DNA of 64,000 bases from Bradyrhizobium sp. CB1015 (GTDB lineage Bacteria > Pseudomonadota > Alphaproteobacteria > Rhizobiales > Xanthobacteraceae), in assembly GCF_025200925.1 (NCBI RefSeq), contig NZ_CP104174.1, forward strand, positions 5,890,001-5,954,000, written 5' to 3'. The notes under the pieces are model-generated. The model was not told the DNA's origin. It saw only the letters and a list, made by a program, of their open reading frames with translations, and did not search any database. Positions 1-10,061 of the stretch are shown here, piece by piece. The translations under genes were made by a program, and so were the position numbers. The stretch's first letter is position 1; the number at the start of each line of letters is the position of its first letter.

Positions 1-131
1 GTCCTTTGAAGCGTTCCGGATGTGGGGAGTTTCTCCGGACGCTTAACGTCGCCTAAACGCCAATCGGCTGAATTATTTCAAGATTGCCGATGGACGTGAG
101 ACTTGGGTCGTGACTTTGGGGTCATGGGTGG

Positions 132-1451
132 ATGGTCGGGGCCGCTCCGAAACTGAGAGCTGATGGTCGTGCCGATCGGACATCGTCCGGTCGGCATGGT
201 CGTGCGCTCCGGGCCGGTCTGATCTCAGCCCTGGTGCCATTGTCGCTGACGCTGGTTCAATGCGGCAAGGCGCCGGATCCGGCGGTGCTGGCGGCGAACT
301 CCCAGGCGAATGTCCAGGTGGTCGCCAAGAATTCGCAGGCGTCGAACGCGCGCGTGGCAAGCGGCGACACGTTCGAGGATCGCTTCCCTGCCCCGCAGTT
401 CAAGGAGCGCTTTCCCTCGGCGAGTGAAGGCTTCCTGCAACGGCAGATGTCGGACTTCTCGCCCAAGCGCGCCGTCCAGCGACAAATGCCGGAGCAGGCG
501 CCCTACAAGATGGCATCGCTCGAGCCGCAAGTCCCCTACAAGCGCCCCGCCCGCGAGGACCTGACGACACTCGTCAGCATGAAGTCGTCGGCCTTTCCCT
601 ATTTCGGCAACAACCCCGCCTCCGACGCGCCCTTCCTCAACATTTCCAAAGGCGACCGCCGCGGCCACCGCAGCTATTCCGGCCGCGTCTACTGGCAGGA
701 CGAGACCTACAGCGACAGCCGCGTGCTGGTGCACGTTCCCGAGCATTTCGACTTGCGCAAGCCGGGCGTGATCGTGGTGTTCTTCCACGGCAATGGCGCA
801 ACGCTCGAGCGCGACGTCCGCGATCGGCAGATGGTGCCGAAACAGATCACCGATTCCGGCGCCAATGCCATCCTGCTTGCGCCGCAGATGGCGGTCGACG
901 CCGCCGATTCCAGCGCCGGCAAGTTCTGGCAGCCGGGCGGCTTCAAGCGCTTCATGGCGGAATCGGCCGACCATCTCGCCCGCCTCACCGGCGATCCCAA
1001 CAGCGCGCGCGCCTTCGCCAACATGCCGATCGTGATCGTCGGCTATAGCGGCGGCTTCCTGCCGACGGCCTGGAGCCTCGAGGTCGGCGGCATCAGCGAC
1101 CGCGTGCGCGGCGTGGTGCTGCTCGACGCCGTCTATGGCGAGATGGACAAGTTCGCGTCCTGGATCGAGAGCCACCGCTCCGGCTTCTTCGTCAGCGCCT
1201 ACACCCGCTACACCGCGCGGCGCGACCGCGAGCTGATGAGCATGCTGAGGCAGAAGGGCATCGGCGTCGCCGAGGACATGGACGGGCCGCTACGGCCCGG
1301 CAGCGTAGTGTTCGTGGAGACCGGCGAGGGCATCACCCATCGCGACTATGTCACGCGCGCCTGGACGCGCGATCCGCTCAAGGACGTGCTGGTGAAGATG
1401 GCCGCAACGCCGTCGCTCGCGCTCACGCGCGTCGCCTCCACAAATCCCTAG
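132..1451 (+). CDS. Lipoprotein-like alpha/beta hydrolase, hypothetical
   Basis: The 439-residue product has a basic N-terminus and a hydrophobic stretch ending in LVQC (Cys about 44), which resembles a lipobox with an atypical Gln at -1, so envelope anchoring is inferred. Residues about 50-180 are low-complexity and Gln/Pro rich. From about 190 there is a hydrolase-like fold: VVFFHGNG (oxyanion region), GYSGG near 305 (nucleophile elbow), VLLDAVYG near 330 and GITHRDY near 401 (candidate His). The Ser-Asp-His order fits the alpha/beta hydrolase superfamily; substrate unknown. The ATG at 132 is the first good start in frame but has a weak ribosome site. It faces the small exported gene downstream tail to tail. 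Confidence 0.75.
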   Translation: MVGAAPKLRADGRADRTSSGRHGRALRAGLISALVPLSLTLVQCGKAPDPAVLAANSQANVQVVAKNSQASNARVASGDTFEDRFPAPQFKERFPSASEGFLQRQMSDFSPKRAVQRQMPEQAPYKMASLEPQVPYKRPAREDLTTLVSMKSSAFPYFGNNPASDAPFLNISKGDRRGHRSYSGRVYWQDETYSDSRVLVHVPEHFDLRKPGVIVVFFHGNGATLERDVRDRQMVPKQITDSGANAILLAPQMAVDAADSSAGKFWQPGGFKRFMAESADHLARLTGDPNSARAFANMPIVIVGYSGGFLPTAWSLEVGGISDRVRGVVLLDAVYGEMDKFASWIESHRSGFFVSAYTRYTARRDRELMSMLRQKGIGVAEDMDGPLRPGSVVFVETGEGITHRDYVTRAWTRDPLKDVLVKMAATPSLALTRVASTNP

Positions 1452-1473
1452 CCGGGCAAATATCGGGTCTTTG

Positions 1474-1839
1474 TCAGGTCTTGGGCAGCTTCGGAATGCT
1501 CTCGGCAAAGCCGTTGTAGCAGGCCAGCCGCTCGTCCTCTTCCTTGAAGAAGCGGCAATCGGCGTAGCCCTTGGCCTTGGCCGGCTTCGGCTTCGGCGCC
1601 GGCGGGATCACGGCGTCGTAGCAGTTGAGGCGATCCTTGGTGCCATCGTCGATCTCGAGGCAGGCCTGGAGGCGGACGGCGACCGATTGCGGCTTGCCCT
1701 TTGGAGCGGCGGCAGCCTCCTTGGTGCCTTTCGGCTTGACCTGCACCAGCGGCTTGTCCCCCACCATGGGTGGCTTCTCGGTCTGCGCAAATGCGGAGGC
1801 TGAATAGAGCACCGCGGCAACCGCCAGAATCATCCTCAT
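1474..1839 (-). CDS. Small exported hypothetical protein
   Basis: A 121-residue protein starting MRMILAVAAVLYSASAFAQ, a clear Sec signal peptide with an AFA-Q cleavage site. The mature part is Lys/Pro rich and has four cysteines (ACLEI, NCYD, DCRFF, ACYNG), which suggests two disulfides in the periplasm. The same frame is open far upstream through the antisense of the MFS gene, but the signal peptide fixes the start at 1839. I do not recognise the family; similar Cys-paired periplasmic proteins are common in rhizobia. It follows the MFS gene on the same strand after about 90 bp and could be co-transcribed. Confidence 0.65.
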   Translation of the reverse strand: MRMILAVAAVLYSASAFAQTEKPPMVGDKPLVQVKPKGTKEAAAAPKGKPQSVAVRLQACLEIDDGTKDRLNCYDAVIPPAPKPKPAKAKGYADCRFFKEEDERLACYNGFAESIPKLPKT

Positions 1840-1928
1840 CTCAGTCAACTCTCTTTGATCCCCACGCCGGCCTTCTACCGCTCCGGCGCGAGGTTTGCCA
1901 AGCGCCTTGCGCATAAGATCTGCAGCGT

Positions 1929-3104
1929 TCAGGCGGTGGCGGCAGCCGCCCGCCGGGGCCGGGTCACGACCACCAGGATCAGTGCCAGCACGACGAAACC
2001 GACCGCGACGAAGCCGAGCGTGTGCAGGAGCTCGCGGGCAAACAGTAGCCCCCCGACGGCGGAGCCGACCGCCTGGCCTATATAGAGAACGGACGTGTTG
2101 AGTGCGACGGTGGCCGAGGCCAGCGGCGGCGCAGCCGCGACCAGCCGCACCTGCTGCATCGAGTTGGTCGAGGCGAAGCCAAGGCCCCAGATCGCGACCG
2201 CGCCCGCCATCATGACGAGCGAGCCGGCGCCGAGAGCCCAGCCGCTCATCCCGGCAAGCACCAGGCAGGTGAACAGCAACGAGGTGCGATAGGGTCCCGA
2301 GGTGTCGACGATGCGGGTCGCGACGACGACGCCGAGGAAGCCGCAGATCCCGTACAGCGCGAACACCGAGCCGATCGCATCGGGGCCGGCGCCGGTGAGC
2401 TTGTTGAGCAGCGGCCCCATATAGGTGAACACGACGAACTGCCCCGACATTTGCAGCATCGTGATCGCAAGCAGCAGCAGGATCGTCCTGCTGCGGCCGA
2501 CGGCGGCCCATGTCTTCAGATCGACCGGTGCGCCCTTCAGGCCCGCCGGCAGGCGCAGCAGCAACAGCAGCAAGCTGATGCAGCCGAGCGCGCCGATCCC
2601 GCCATAGGCGGCGCGCCAGCCGTAACGGCTGGCGATGAAGGTGATCAGCGGCAGGCCGATGGCGGCTGCGAGCGACCAGCCGAGGAAGATGTACGCAATG
2701 GTGCTGCCGCGCCGTTCCGCCGGGACGATCAGCGCAGCCGTGCCGGCGGCCTGCGGCGTATAGAGCGCGCCGACTGCGAGCATCGCGAGGCGAATGATCA
2801 GCAGGCTGGTGTAATCGGGCGCAAACGCGGAACCGAGATTGCCGAGTGCGAGCACCGCCAGCGTCGTGGCGAGCAGGGTCCGCCTTTCGATGCGGCTGGT
2901 CAGCCACGCCGTCAGCGGCGAGCCGACGCACAGCGTCGCCGCGCCGAAGGTGATCAGGAGCCCGGCCGCGTGGATGCTGATCCCGAGCCCCGCCGACAAT
3001 TCCGGCAGCATGCCCGCCGGCGCCAAGACCGAGCAGCCGGTCACGAGATTGCCGAGCATCAGGGCGGTTGGCGCGAAACGGCTGGCGGCAGCGGCATTTT
3101 CCAT
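1929..3104 (-). CDS. MFS transporter, drug/arabinose efflux type
   Basis: A 391-residue polytopic inner-membrane protein with about 12 hydrophobic segments and the loop signature of the DHA1 major facilitator group (LTSRIERR after helix 2; PAERRGS in the second loop region). Length and layout match proton-driven exporters of the AraJ/YdhP kind; the substrate cannot be told. The start at 3104 lies about 190 bp from thrS on the opposite strand, so the two genes have divergent promoters in the interval. A weak ribosome site precedes the ATG. Confidence 0.85.
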   Translation of the reverse strand: MENAAAASRFAPTALMLGNLVTGCSVLAPAGMLPELSAGLGISIHAAGLLITFGAATLCVGSPLTAWLTSRIERRTLLATTLAVLALGNLGSAFAPDYTSLLIIRLAMLAVGALYTPQAAGTAALIVPAERRGSTIAYIFLGWSLAAAIGLPLITFIASRYGWRAAYGGIGALGCISLLLLLLRLPAGLKGAPVDLKTWAAVGRSRTILLLLAITMLQMSGQFVVFTYMGPLLNKLTGAGPDAIGSVFALYGICGFLGVVVATRIVDTSGPYRTSLLFTCLVLAGMSGWALGAGSLVMMAGAVAIWGLGFASTNSMQQVRLVAAAPPLASATVALNTSVLYIGQAVGSAVGGLLFARELLHTLGFVAVGFVVLALILVVVTRPRRAAAATA

Positions 3105-3291
3105 GCAAACGCATGTAGCGGCGGCCTGTGACGAGTTAAAGGGTACAACGTCAAATAGTTGAGGGCTCCGCCCCGGGTTTTGCGCGCCACTTTCTTGGAA
3201 ATGCCGGATTGCACAGGCCGAATCGCCTGATATATCGCTCGTTCCCGCTTACCTGCGCTCGTTCGCAGGAGTGAGCCCCAGGAGAAAAGCA

Positions 3292-5334
3292 ATGTCCGAC
3301 CAGCCCAAATCCGAGTCCGGCTTCCAGTACAGCCTCTCCAATTTGAAGCCCGTGACCCCAGCCCCCAAAGTCACCCTCACCTTCCCCGACGGCGCCCAGC
3401 GTCAGTTCGACAAGGGCATCACCGGCCTCGATATCGCCAAGGGCATCTCGCCCTCTCTCGCCAAGCGCACGGTTGCGATGGCGCTCGACGGCGCGCTCGC
3501 CGACCTCAACGATCCGATCGAGGCGGACGCCAAAATCGAGCTGGTCAATCGCGACGATCCGCGCGCGCTTGAGCTGATCCGGCACGACTGCGCGCATGTG
3601 CTGGCCGAGGCCGTGCAGACGTTGTGGCCGGGCACGCAGGTCACCATCGGCCCGGTGATCGAGAACGGCTTTTATTACGACTTCTTCCGCAACGAGCCGT
3701 TCACGCCGGAAGACTTTGCCGCGATCGAGAAGAAGATGCGCGAGATCATCGCGCGCGACAAACCCTTCACCAAGGAAGTCTGGGACCGCGAAAAGACCAA
3801 ACAGGTGTTCCGCGACAAGGGCGAGGCCTTCAAGGTCGAGCTGGTCGATGCCATTCCCGGCACCGAGCCGATCAAGATCTACTACCAGGGCGACTGGTTC
3901 GACCTTTGCCGCGGCCCGCACATGACTTCGACCGGCAAGGTCGGCAACGCCTTCAAGCTGATGAAGGTGGCCGGCGCCTATTGGCGCGGCGACAGCAACA
4001 ACCCGATGCTGACCCGCATCTACGGCACGGCTTTCGCCAAGCAGGAGGATCTCGACGCTTACCTGAAGCAGATCGAGGAAGCCGAGAAGCGCGACCATCG
4101 CAAGCTCGGACGCGAGCTCGACCTCTTCCACTTCCAGGAGGAAGGTCCGGGCGTCGTGTTCTGGCACCCGAAGGGCTGGACCATCTTCCAGCAGCTGATC
4201 GCCTATATGCGCCGGCGCCTGACCGGCGACTACAGCGAGGTCAACGCGCCGCAGATCCTCGACAAGGTGCTGTGGGAGACCTCGGGCCATTGGGGCTGGT
4301 ATCGCGAGAACATGTTCGCGGCGCAGTCGGCAGGCGATGAGGCCGAGGACAAGCGCTGGTTTGCGCTCAAGCCGATGAACTGCCCCGGCCACGTGCAGAT
4401 CTTCAAGCACGGCCTGAAGAGCTACCGCGACCTGCCCTTGCGCCTCGCCGAGTTCGGCGTGGTGCATCGCTACGAGCCGTCCGGCGCCATGCACGGCCTG
4501 ATGCGCGTGCGCGGCTTCACCCAGGACGACGCGCACATCTTCTGCACCGAGGACCAGCTCGCCGAGGAGTGCCTGAAGATCAACGATCTCATCCTGTCGA
4601 CCTATGCCGATTTCGGCTTCACCGGCGACCTCACGGTGAAGCTCTCGACCCGGCCGGAGAAACGCGTCGGCACCGATGCGATGTGGGACCATGCCGAGCG
4701 GGTGATGGCGACGGTGCTGCGCGAAATCCAGTCGCAGAACAATCACATCAAGACCGAGATCAATCCGGGCGAAGGCGCGTTCTACGGACCGAAGTTCGAA
4801 TACGTTCTGCGCGATGCCATCGGCCGCGACTGGCAGTGCGGCACCACGCAGGTGGACTTCAACCTGCCGGAGCGGTTCGGTGCGTTCTACATCGACCATG
4901 ACGGCGGCAAGAAACCGCCGGTGATGGTGCACCGCGCGATCTGCGGCTCGATGGAGCGCTATATCGGCATCCTGATCGAGCACTACGCCGGCAACTTCCC
5001 GCTCTGGCTTTCGCCGGTACAGGCGGTTGTCACCACCATCACCTCGGAAGGCGACGAGTACGCCAAGGTGGTGCTGGAGCAGGCGCGGCGCGCCGGGCTT
5101 CGGGCGGAGATCGACCTGCGCAACGAAAAGATCAACTACAAGGTCCGCGAGCACTCGCTGGCCAAGATCCCGGCGCTGCTCGTGGTCGGCAAGAAAGAGG
5201 CCGAGACGCATTCGGTCTCGGTCCGCCGGCTCGGCAGCGACGGCCAGAAGGTGATGACCACGGCCGAGGCGATCGCCGCCCTGGTCGACGAGGCGACGCC
5301 GCCGGATGTGAAGCGGATGCGCGGCGCGGTCTGA
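3292..5334 (+). CDS. thrS: Threonyl-tRNA synthetase
   Basis: A 680-residue cytoplasmic class II aminoacyl-tRNA synthetase that charges tRNA-Thr. An N-terminal TGS domain comes first, then the editing domain ([10 protein letters not shown]), the catalytic core with MNCPGH (zinc-binding Cys), motif 2 around [11 protein letters not shown] and [11 protein letters not shown], motif 3 at [10 protein letters not shown], and a C-terminal anticodon-binding domain. Full length for the family. The ATG at 3292 is chosen over a GTG at 3271 because AGGAG sits 6 nt upstream of it. A 1,004-residue antisense open frame over this gene is a codon-bias artefact. Confidence 0.98.
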   Translation: MSDQPKSESGFQYSLSNLKPVTPAPKVTLTFPDGAQRQFDKGITGLDIAKGISPSLAKRTVAMALDGALADLNDPIEADAKIELVNRDDPRALELIRHDCAHVLAEAVQTLWPGTQVTIGPVIENGFYYDFFRNEPFTPEDFAAIEKKMREIIARDKPFTKEVWDREKTKQVFRDKGEAFKVELVDAIPGTEPIKIYYQGDWFDLCRGPHMTSTGKVGNAFKLMKVAGAYWRGDSNNPMLTRIYGTAFAKQEDLDAYLKQIEEAEKRDHRKLGRELDLFHFQEEGPGVVFWHPKGWTIFQQLIAYMRRRLTGDYSEVNAPQILDKVLWETSGHWGWYRENMFAAQSAGDEAEDKRWFALKPMNCPGHVQIFKHGLKSYRDLPLRLAEFGVVHRYEPSGAMHGLMRVRGFTQDDAHIFCTEDQLAEECLKINDLILSTYADFGFTGDLTVKLSTRPEKRVGTDAMWDHAERVMATVLREIQSQNNHIKTEINPGEGAFYGPKFEYVLRDAIGRDWQCGTTQVDFNLPERFGAFYIDHDGGKKPPVMVHRAICGSMERYIGILIEHYAGNFPLWLSPVQAVVTTITSEGDEYAKVVLEQARRAGLRAEIDLRNEKINYKVREHSLAKIPALLVVGKKEAETHSVSVRRLGSDGQKVMTTAEAIAALVDEATPPDVKRMRGAV

Positions 5335-5427
5335 TCCCTGAAATCGATCTAAATTCCCTTCCGGTAGCGGGCGTGCATGCTTATCTCGGCATGGCACGCC
5401 CGCCGACCATTTGAAGAGGATAGCGCA

Positions 5428-5991
5428 GTGCCCGATGCCATCGAACTCCTGAAGACCCGCCGCTCGGTCAAGCCGCGCGAGATGACCGCGCCCGGCCCTT
5501 CGGCGGCCGAGCTCGAGACGATCCTCACCATCGGGGCGCGCGTGCCCGATCACGGCAAGCTCGCGCCGTGGCGCTTCATCATCTTCGAGGGCGATGCCCG
5601 TGCACGTGCCGGCGAGGTGATCGCGCGGGTCTTTGCGCGGAAGAATCCCGGCGCGCCTGCGGCCGACGTGGAGACCGAGCGCAAGCGCCTGATGGATGCG
5701 CCGCTGGTGATCGGCATCGTCAGCTTCACCAAGCCGCATCCGAAGGTGCCGGCGTTCGAGCAGGAATTGTCGGCGGGCGCCAGCGCCATGAACATCGTCA
5801 CGGCCGCGACAGCGCTCGGCTACGGCGCCTGCTGGCTGACCGGCTGGTTCTCGTTCGACCGCGACGTGCTCGACGGCCTCGGCCTCAAGCCGGATGAGAA
5901 GCTCGCCGGCTTCATTCATATCGGCACGCCGACCAAGCCGAGCGAGGACCGTCCGCGACCGTCGCTTTCGGACATCGTGACGCGATTTTAA
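5428..5991 (+). CDS. Nitroreductase family protein (YdjA-like)
   Basis: A 187-residue FMN-dependent nitroreductase-fold protein. It begins with the family's ELLKTRRSVK (phosphate-binding RRS), then ARVPDHGKLAPWRF, ASAMNIVTAATALGYGACWLTGW in the middle and a short C-terminal FIHIGTPTKPSEDR. This is the minimal YdjA-type architecture that reduces nitro or quinone compounds with NAD(P)H. The GTG at 5428 is preferred: GAAGAGGA lies 7 nt upstream, whereas the ATG at 5377 has no ribosome site. It lies 93 bp after thrS on the same strand. Confidence 0.88.
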   Translation: MPDAIELLKTRRSVKPREMTAPGPSAAELETILTIGARVPDHGKLAPWRFIIFEGDARARAGEVIARVFARKNPGAPAADVETERKRLMDAPLVIGIVSFTKPHPKVPAFEQELSAGASAMNIVTAATALGYGACWLTGWFSFDRDVLDGLGLKPDEKLAGFIHIGTPTKPSEDRPRPSLSDIVTRF

Positions 5992-6055
5992 TCGATGTTG
6001 TGTTGACGCATCGAGCGTCTTGCGGCTTTGATCCCGCCGAGGGAGGAAGGTGCGG

Positions 6056-7324
6056 ATGAGACGCCGTGAATTTCTGGTCGGGGCCGCGATGCTCGCCGGC
6101 ACGATGGCGCGAAGCCGGGCCGCGGACATCCCCGTCCCCTCGCCCGACGGGCTCGACCGCATCACGGCATTCTTCGACGACGAGGTCGCAAGCGGCCGCC
6201 TGCCGGGCGCGGTGATCCTGGTTCAGCAGCACGGCAAGCCGGTCTATCTGAAGTGCTTCGGCGTGCGCGACACCAGGACGGGCCTTGCGATGACGCCGGA
6301 TACGATCTTCGCCATCCACTCCATGACCAAGCCGATCACGTGCCTTGGCGCGATGATGCTGATCGACGAGGGCAAGCTTGCGCTGGCCGACCCCGTGTCG
6401 AAATACGTCCCGCTGTTCGCGGGGACCAAGGTGGGCCGCGAGGTGACCCTGCCCGGCGGCACGGTCGAGCTGGACCTCGACCCACCTGACCGCCCCGTCA
6501 ACATCGAGGATCTGCTGCGGCATACTTCGGGCATCAGCTACGATTACATCGGCGCCGAATGGGTCGAGCACGCCTACAGGGCCGCCAACATTTTCGCGGG
6601 TCACTTCAACAACAGGCAGTTCGCCGATCGCATCGCCGAACTGCCGCTGGCGCGGCAGCCTGGAACGCTGTGGCGCTACGGCCATTCCACCGACGTGCTC
6701 GGCAGCGTCATCGAGATCGTCTCGGGCCAGACGCTGTACGATTTCCTGAAGGCCCGCATCTTCGATCCGCTCGGCATGAACAGCACCAAATTCGCGCTCG
6801 CGACCGAGGAGGAGCTGGCGCGGATGGCGCGGCCGCTGCCGAACGACGTCATCCTGCTCGCCGGCGAGCGCGACCGCCTGGACCATCCGGAATGGCAGTC
6901 CGGCGGCGGCGGCCTGCTCTCGACCATCACCGACTATCAGCGCTTCGCGCAGATGCTGCTCAACGGCGGCGAGCTCGAAGGCAGGCGCTACCTCAGCCCG
7001 GCCGCGTTCAAGGCCATGACGACCGATCAGATCGGGCCGGGCTCCGGCGTCGGACGCGACTATTTCTATTTCCCGGGCGACGGCTTCGGCTATGGCTACG
7101 GCCTTGCGGTGCGCACCGATCCCGGCAATGCGAAACCGCCGCCGCCGGGCTCGCTCGGCGAACTGAAATGGGACTCGGGGAGCGGCACCTATTTCGGCGT
7201 CGATCCCAAGCTCGACATGGTCTACCTCATGATGCAGCAGACCCAGAACGAGCGCGGCCGCATCACGCCCGCGTTCAAGGCGCTGGTCTACGATTGCTAT
7301 CCGCCCGAACTACGCCGCCCGTGA
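6056..7324 (+). CDS. Tat-exported serine hydrolase, beta-lactamase/esterase class C fold
   Basis: A 422-residue protein with a twin-arginine signal (RRREFLVGAAML) and AARS-like cleavage region, so periplasmic export is likely. The SxxK motif is SMTK (about 88-91), the catalytic tyrosine lies in WRYGHST, and the third active-site strand reads GSGTYFG in place of KTG. These features match the EstB/penicillin-binding-like family of esterases rather than true beta-lactamases. The ATG at 6056 has GGGAGGA 8 nt upstream. Its last 15 nt overlap the 3' end of the convergent GGDEF-EAL gene. Confidence 0.88.
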   Translation: MRRREFLVGAAMLAGTMARSRAADIPVPSPDGLDRITAFFDDEVASGRLPGAVILVQQHGKPVYLKCFGVRDTRTGLAMTPDTIFAIHSMTKPITCLGAMMLIDEGKLALADPVSKYVPLFAGTKVGREVTLPGGTVELDLDPPDRPVNIEDLLRHTSGISYDYIGAEWVEHAYRAANIFAGHFNNRQFADRIAELPLARQPGTLWRYGHSTDVLGSVIEIVSGQTLYDFLKARIFDPLGMNSTKFALATEEELARMARPLPNDVILLAGERDRLDHPEWQSGGGGLLSTITDYQRFAQMLLNGGELEGRRYLSPAAFKAMTTDQIGPGSGVGRDYFYFPGDGFGYGYGLAVRTDPGNAKPPPPGSLGELKWDSGSGTYFGVDPKLDMVYLMMQQTQNERGRITPAFKALVYDCYPPELRRP

Positions 7325-8710
7325 GGTGCGCTGACCGAAATCGGCAAGGAGCTTTCCGATCTCGGCCGCGGGCCGCGCGTCGCTGAACAGAAATCCCTGC
7401 ACCTCGTTGCAGCCTTCGGCTCGCAGCCAGTCGAGCTGATCCTCGGTCTCCACGCCCTCGGCGGTCGTAGTGATGTTGAGGCTGCGGCCGAGCCCGGAGA
7501 TCGCGCGCACGATCGCACCGCAATCGGGCCGCTGCGCCAGATCCTTGACGAAGGAGCGGTCGATCTTGATCTTGATCTTGTCGAAGGGAAAGCTGCGGAG
7601 ATAGCTCAGGCTGGAATAGCCAGTGCCGAAATCGTCCATGGAAATGCCGACGCCGAGCTCGCGCAATTGGTGCAAGGTGGCGACATTGGCGTCGGTCTCG
7701 GCCAGGAAGATCGACTCGGTGATCTCGAGCTCGAGCCGCTTCGGCGACAGGCCGGACTGCGCCAGGGCCGAGATCACGACCTGGACCAGGTTGCGGCTGC
7801 GGAATTGCGCCGGCGACAGGTTGACGGCGACCTTGACGTCGACGGGCCATTTCACCGCCTCAGTGCAGGCTTCGCGCAGCACCCATTCGCCGAGCTGGGT
7901 GATCAGGCCGATGTCTTCGGCGACCGGGATGAACTCGGCGGGCGAGATCATGCCCTTGTCCGGATGACGCCAGCGCAGCAGCGACTCGAATCCTGAGATG
8001 CGGTCGGAGGCGATGGACACCAGCGGCTGATAGTGCAGCTCGAACTCGCCGTTGGCGAACGCCCGGCGCAGATCCAGCTCCATGTCGCGGCGCCTCTGAG
8101 CCTGGAGATCCATCTCACGCTCGAAGAAGTGGTGCACGCCGCCGCCGTCGGCCTTGGCCCGGTACAGCGCCATGTCGGCATTGCGCATCAACTCTTCCGG
8201 CGTCGCCCCGTCGCCCGGCGACAGCGCGATGCCCATGCTGGCGCCGATCACCATCTCCTGTCCATCGACGTCGTAAGGCGCCTTCAGCATGTCGATCAGC
8301 CGAGACGCGCAGGCGCTGGCCTCGTTCGGCGAGACGTCGGCAGCCAAGATGACGGCGAACTCGTCGCCGCCGAGCCGCGCGGCGAGATTGCTGCCGCGGA
8401 CCGCAATGGTCAGGCGCTCGGCGACCTGCTTCAACAGGCGATCGCCCACCGGATGGCCGAAGGAATCGTTGATGTTCTTGAACAGGTCGAGATCGATGTA
8501 GAGCACGCCGACCCGCTTTCCCGCAGCCTGGTCCAGCGCTTGCTTCAACCGCTCCTGGAAGTGTTCGCGGTTCGGCAAATCGGTGAGCCCGTCATGATGC
8601 GCCATGTAGGCGATGCGCGCTTCGGCCTTGCGCCGCTCGGTGATGTCGACCACCGCCACCAGATACCCGTCGCGTTCGTCGAAGGCGACGCGACGGCCGA
8701 AGGTGACCAC
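7310..8710 (-). pseudogene. GGDEF-EAL cyclic-di-GMP protein, 5' truncated
   Basis: The frame encodes the tail of a PAS domain (VAVVDITERRKAEA), a GGDEF domain with intact LGGDEF, and an EAL domain (ESLLRW in place of EALLRW, DDFGTGYSSL, AEGVET). Such proteins make or break c-di-GMP. Two defects are visible. The front of the PAS domain is missing, because the frame enters the palindromic repeat at 8719-8848 and meets a stop with no credible start or ribosome site. In the EAL domain the strand usually read FDKIKIDRSF here reads FDKIKIKIDRSF, caused by an in-frame 6-bp duplication near 7565-7580. Probably a decaying gene; the diguanylate cyclase part may still be intact. Confidence 0.75.
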
Positions 8711-8718
8711 CTCGATTC

Positions 8719-8848
8719 CGTCATCCTGAGGCGCGAGTGGCGCGATTCACAGCATCGCGCCGGGAGCCTCGAAGGATGAACGGCCGGGATGCAGCCGGGC
8801 TGTCGCCCTTCGAGGCCTCCGCTTCGCTCCGGCACCTCAGGGTGACGT
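8719..8848. repeat. Palindromic interspersed repeat, family A copy 1
   Basis: About 130 bp beginning cgtcatcctgaggcgcgag and ending with the inverse, cctcagggtgacg. Inner arms gcctcgaaggatgaac and cccttcgaggcctccg also pair. A second copy lies at 37575-37695. It sits exactly where the PAS-coding part of the GGDEF-EAL gene is lost. A 34-codon minus-strand frame (8837-8941, with GAGGTG before its ATG) enters this repeat; I give it little weight. Confidence 0.85.
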
Positions 8849-8984
8849 CTTAGATGATGCTCGCGGTCGCATTTGATATTGGCTTTCGACGTTCAGGCAC
8901 GCCTTCGCATCCTCGCGGCACATCTCGCCCGAGCTTTGCATGATCACCTCACCCTCAATTGAAAGAGCAACTGGGGTCGGAGTA

Positions 8985-9124
8985 GACCGGCGATCAGACG
9001 GGCTCAAGGCTGGTGCTGGCGCACCCCCGCCTTCGGCGGCTGACGGCCTTGACCCCGTCTGCACGCCGGTCTTTGGGCTGGGCATGCGCTCGGCCGAAGT
9101 CCGAGCGCGAGATAGACGCGCTCG
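8985..9124 (-). mobile_element. IS110 3' flank shared with the second copy
   Basis: Read on the minus strand, the segment downstream of the IS110 remnant (gacggggtcaaggccgtcag, then a hairpin around gccgccgaaggcggg) matches 23160-23240 downstream of the other IS110 gene. The two copies therefore share their right-end non-coding DNA, which helps define the element's 3' boundary. Confidence 0.6.
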
Positions 9125-9945
9125 TCAAGCCACCCTGTATCTTTTCGGATCCCACGTCTCGCCGCGAGCGATCATGGTGTTGAGGATGATGATCAGCTTG
9201 CGTATGCAGGCGACGATCGCGATCTTTGGCGGCTTGCCCTTGGCAATCAGGCGTTCATAGAAGGCCTTGAACACCGGATTGTTCAGCGTCGCGGCGCCGA
9301 CGCAGGGCATGTAAAGGGCATTTCGCACCCAGCGGCGGCCCCCCTTGATGCAGCGTTCACCTCGACGTTTGCCGCTATCGTCGTCATAAGGAGCAACGCC
9401 CACCAACGCGGCGGCAACTTCATCGCTCACCTGCCCCAGCTCCGGTAGTCCTCCAAGCAGCGCCATTGCGGTCCCCTCAGCAAAGCCTGGTACGCTCTGG
9501 ATGATCTCGGCGCGTTTGGCAAAGTCCGGCGTTGTCTTGATCGTCGCCGCGATCGCGGTATCGAGCGCGGCGATTTCGTCAGCTAGCTTCTTAAGAAGAC
9601 GCGCGCGAGCCTTCCGAACAAGGGCCGGCGCTTCATGCTCCTTCTGCATTTCCAGGCGAGCCCTGACGTCAATCAGGCCTTGGCGTCCCCTCACCAGTGC
9701 CTTCATCTCCTCGTGAGCGGGATTGTCGACTTGGCTGGGAGCCTCGCTGAATGTCTCGGCGAACCAGGAGATCATCTCCGCGTCGATCTTGTCGTTTTTC
9801 GCAAGGCGTCCCGCCGATTCCGCAAAATGGCGAAACCCGTTTGGGATCGACGATCCGTACTTCCAGCCCTGCTTGGCGCAACGCCTTGGCCCATATGCGC
9901 ACCGTCTGCTCGCTCAAGGTGCCGGCATTCACGGCGAACAGTTTC
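9125..9945 (-). pseudogene. IS110-family transposase remnant, frameshifted and 5' truncated
   Basis: The minus-strand frame from 9775 to 9125 carries the C-terminal part of an IS110 DEDD transposase (AEIIQSVPGF, DDDSGKRRGER, GGRRWVRNALYMP, ending WDPKRYRVA). The upstream part (ALRQAGLEVRIVDPKRV) is in another frame. The join near 9833 fits a single extra T in the GGGTTTCGCC stretch. The first 60-70 residues, including the first catalytic Asp, are absent. Residues align with the intact copy at 22128 at most positions but are clearly diverged, so this is an older insertion. Confidence 0.85.
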
Positions 9946-10061
9946 GTGCGGCCTTGTCGAAATACGCCGGCGAGCTGGAGGCTTGGCGCAGCAAAGCCAT
10001 GGATCGCTTGCGGCAATTTGTCGAGGCGATGACGGAGCGGCCGTCCGCGACGCTGCACTGA
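9927..10061 (+). other. Possible coding remnant, helical, unidentified
   Basis: On the plus strand, antisense to the lost 5' part of the IS110 remnant, one frame reads EQFRAALSKYAGELEAW followed by RSKAMDRLRQFVEAMTE and a stop. It is amphipathic and looks protein-like, unlike its neighbours. It may be the 3' end of an older gene interrupted by the IS. I cannot assign a family and it could be chance. Confidence 0.25.

Noticed and set aside
225..1175. 316-residue minus-strand frame across the first hydrolase gene
   Set aside because: Shadow frame; the plus-strand product has hydrolase motifs and the minus strand shows none.
3151..6165. 1,004-residue minus-strand open frame across thrS and the nitroreductase gene
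   Set aside because: It is the antisense of two clear genes; it has a low-complexity Arg/Leu/Gly/Ala composition and no domain. High GC third positions produce such frames.
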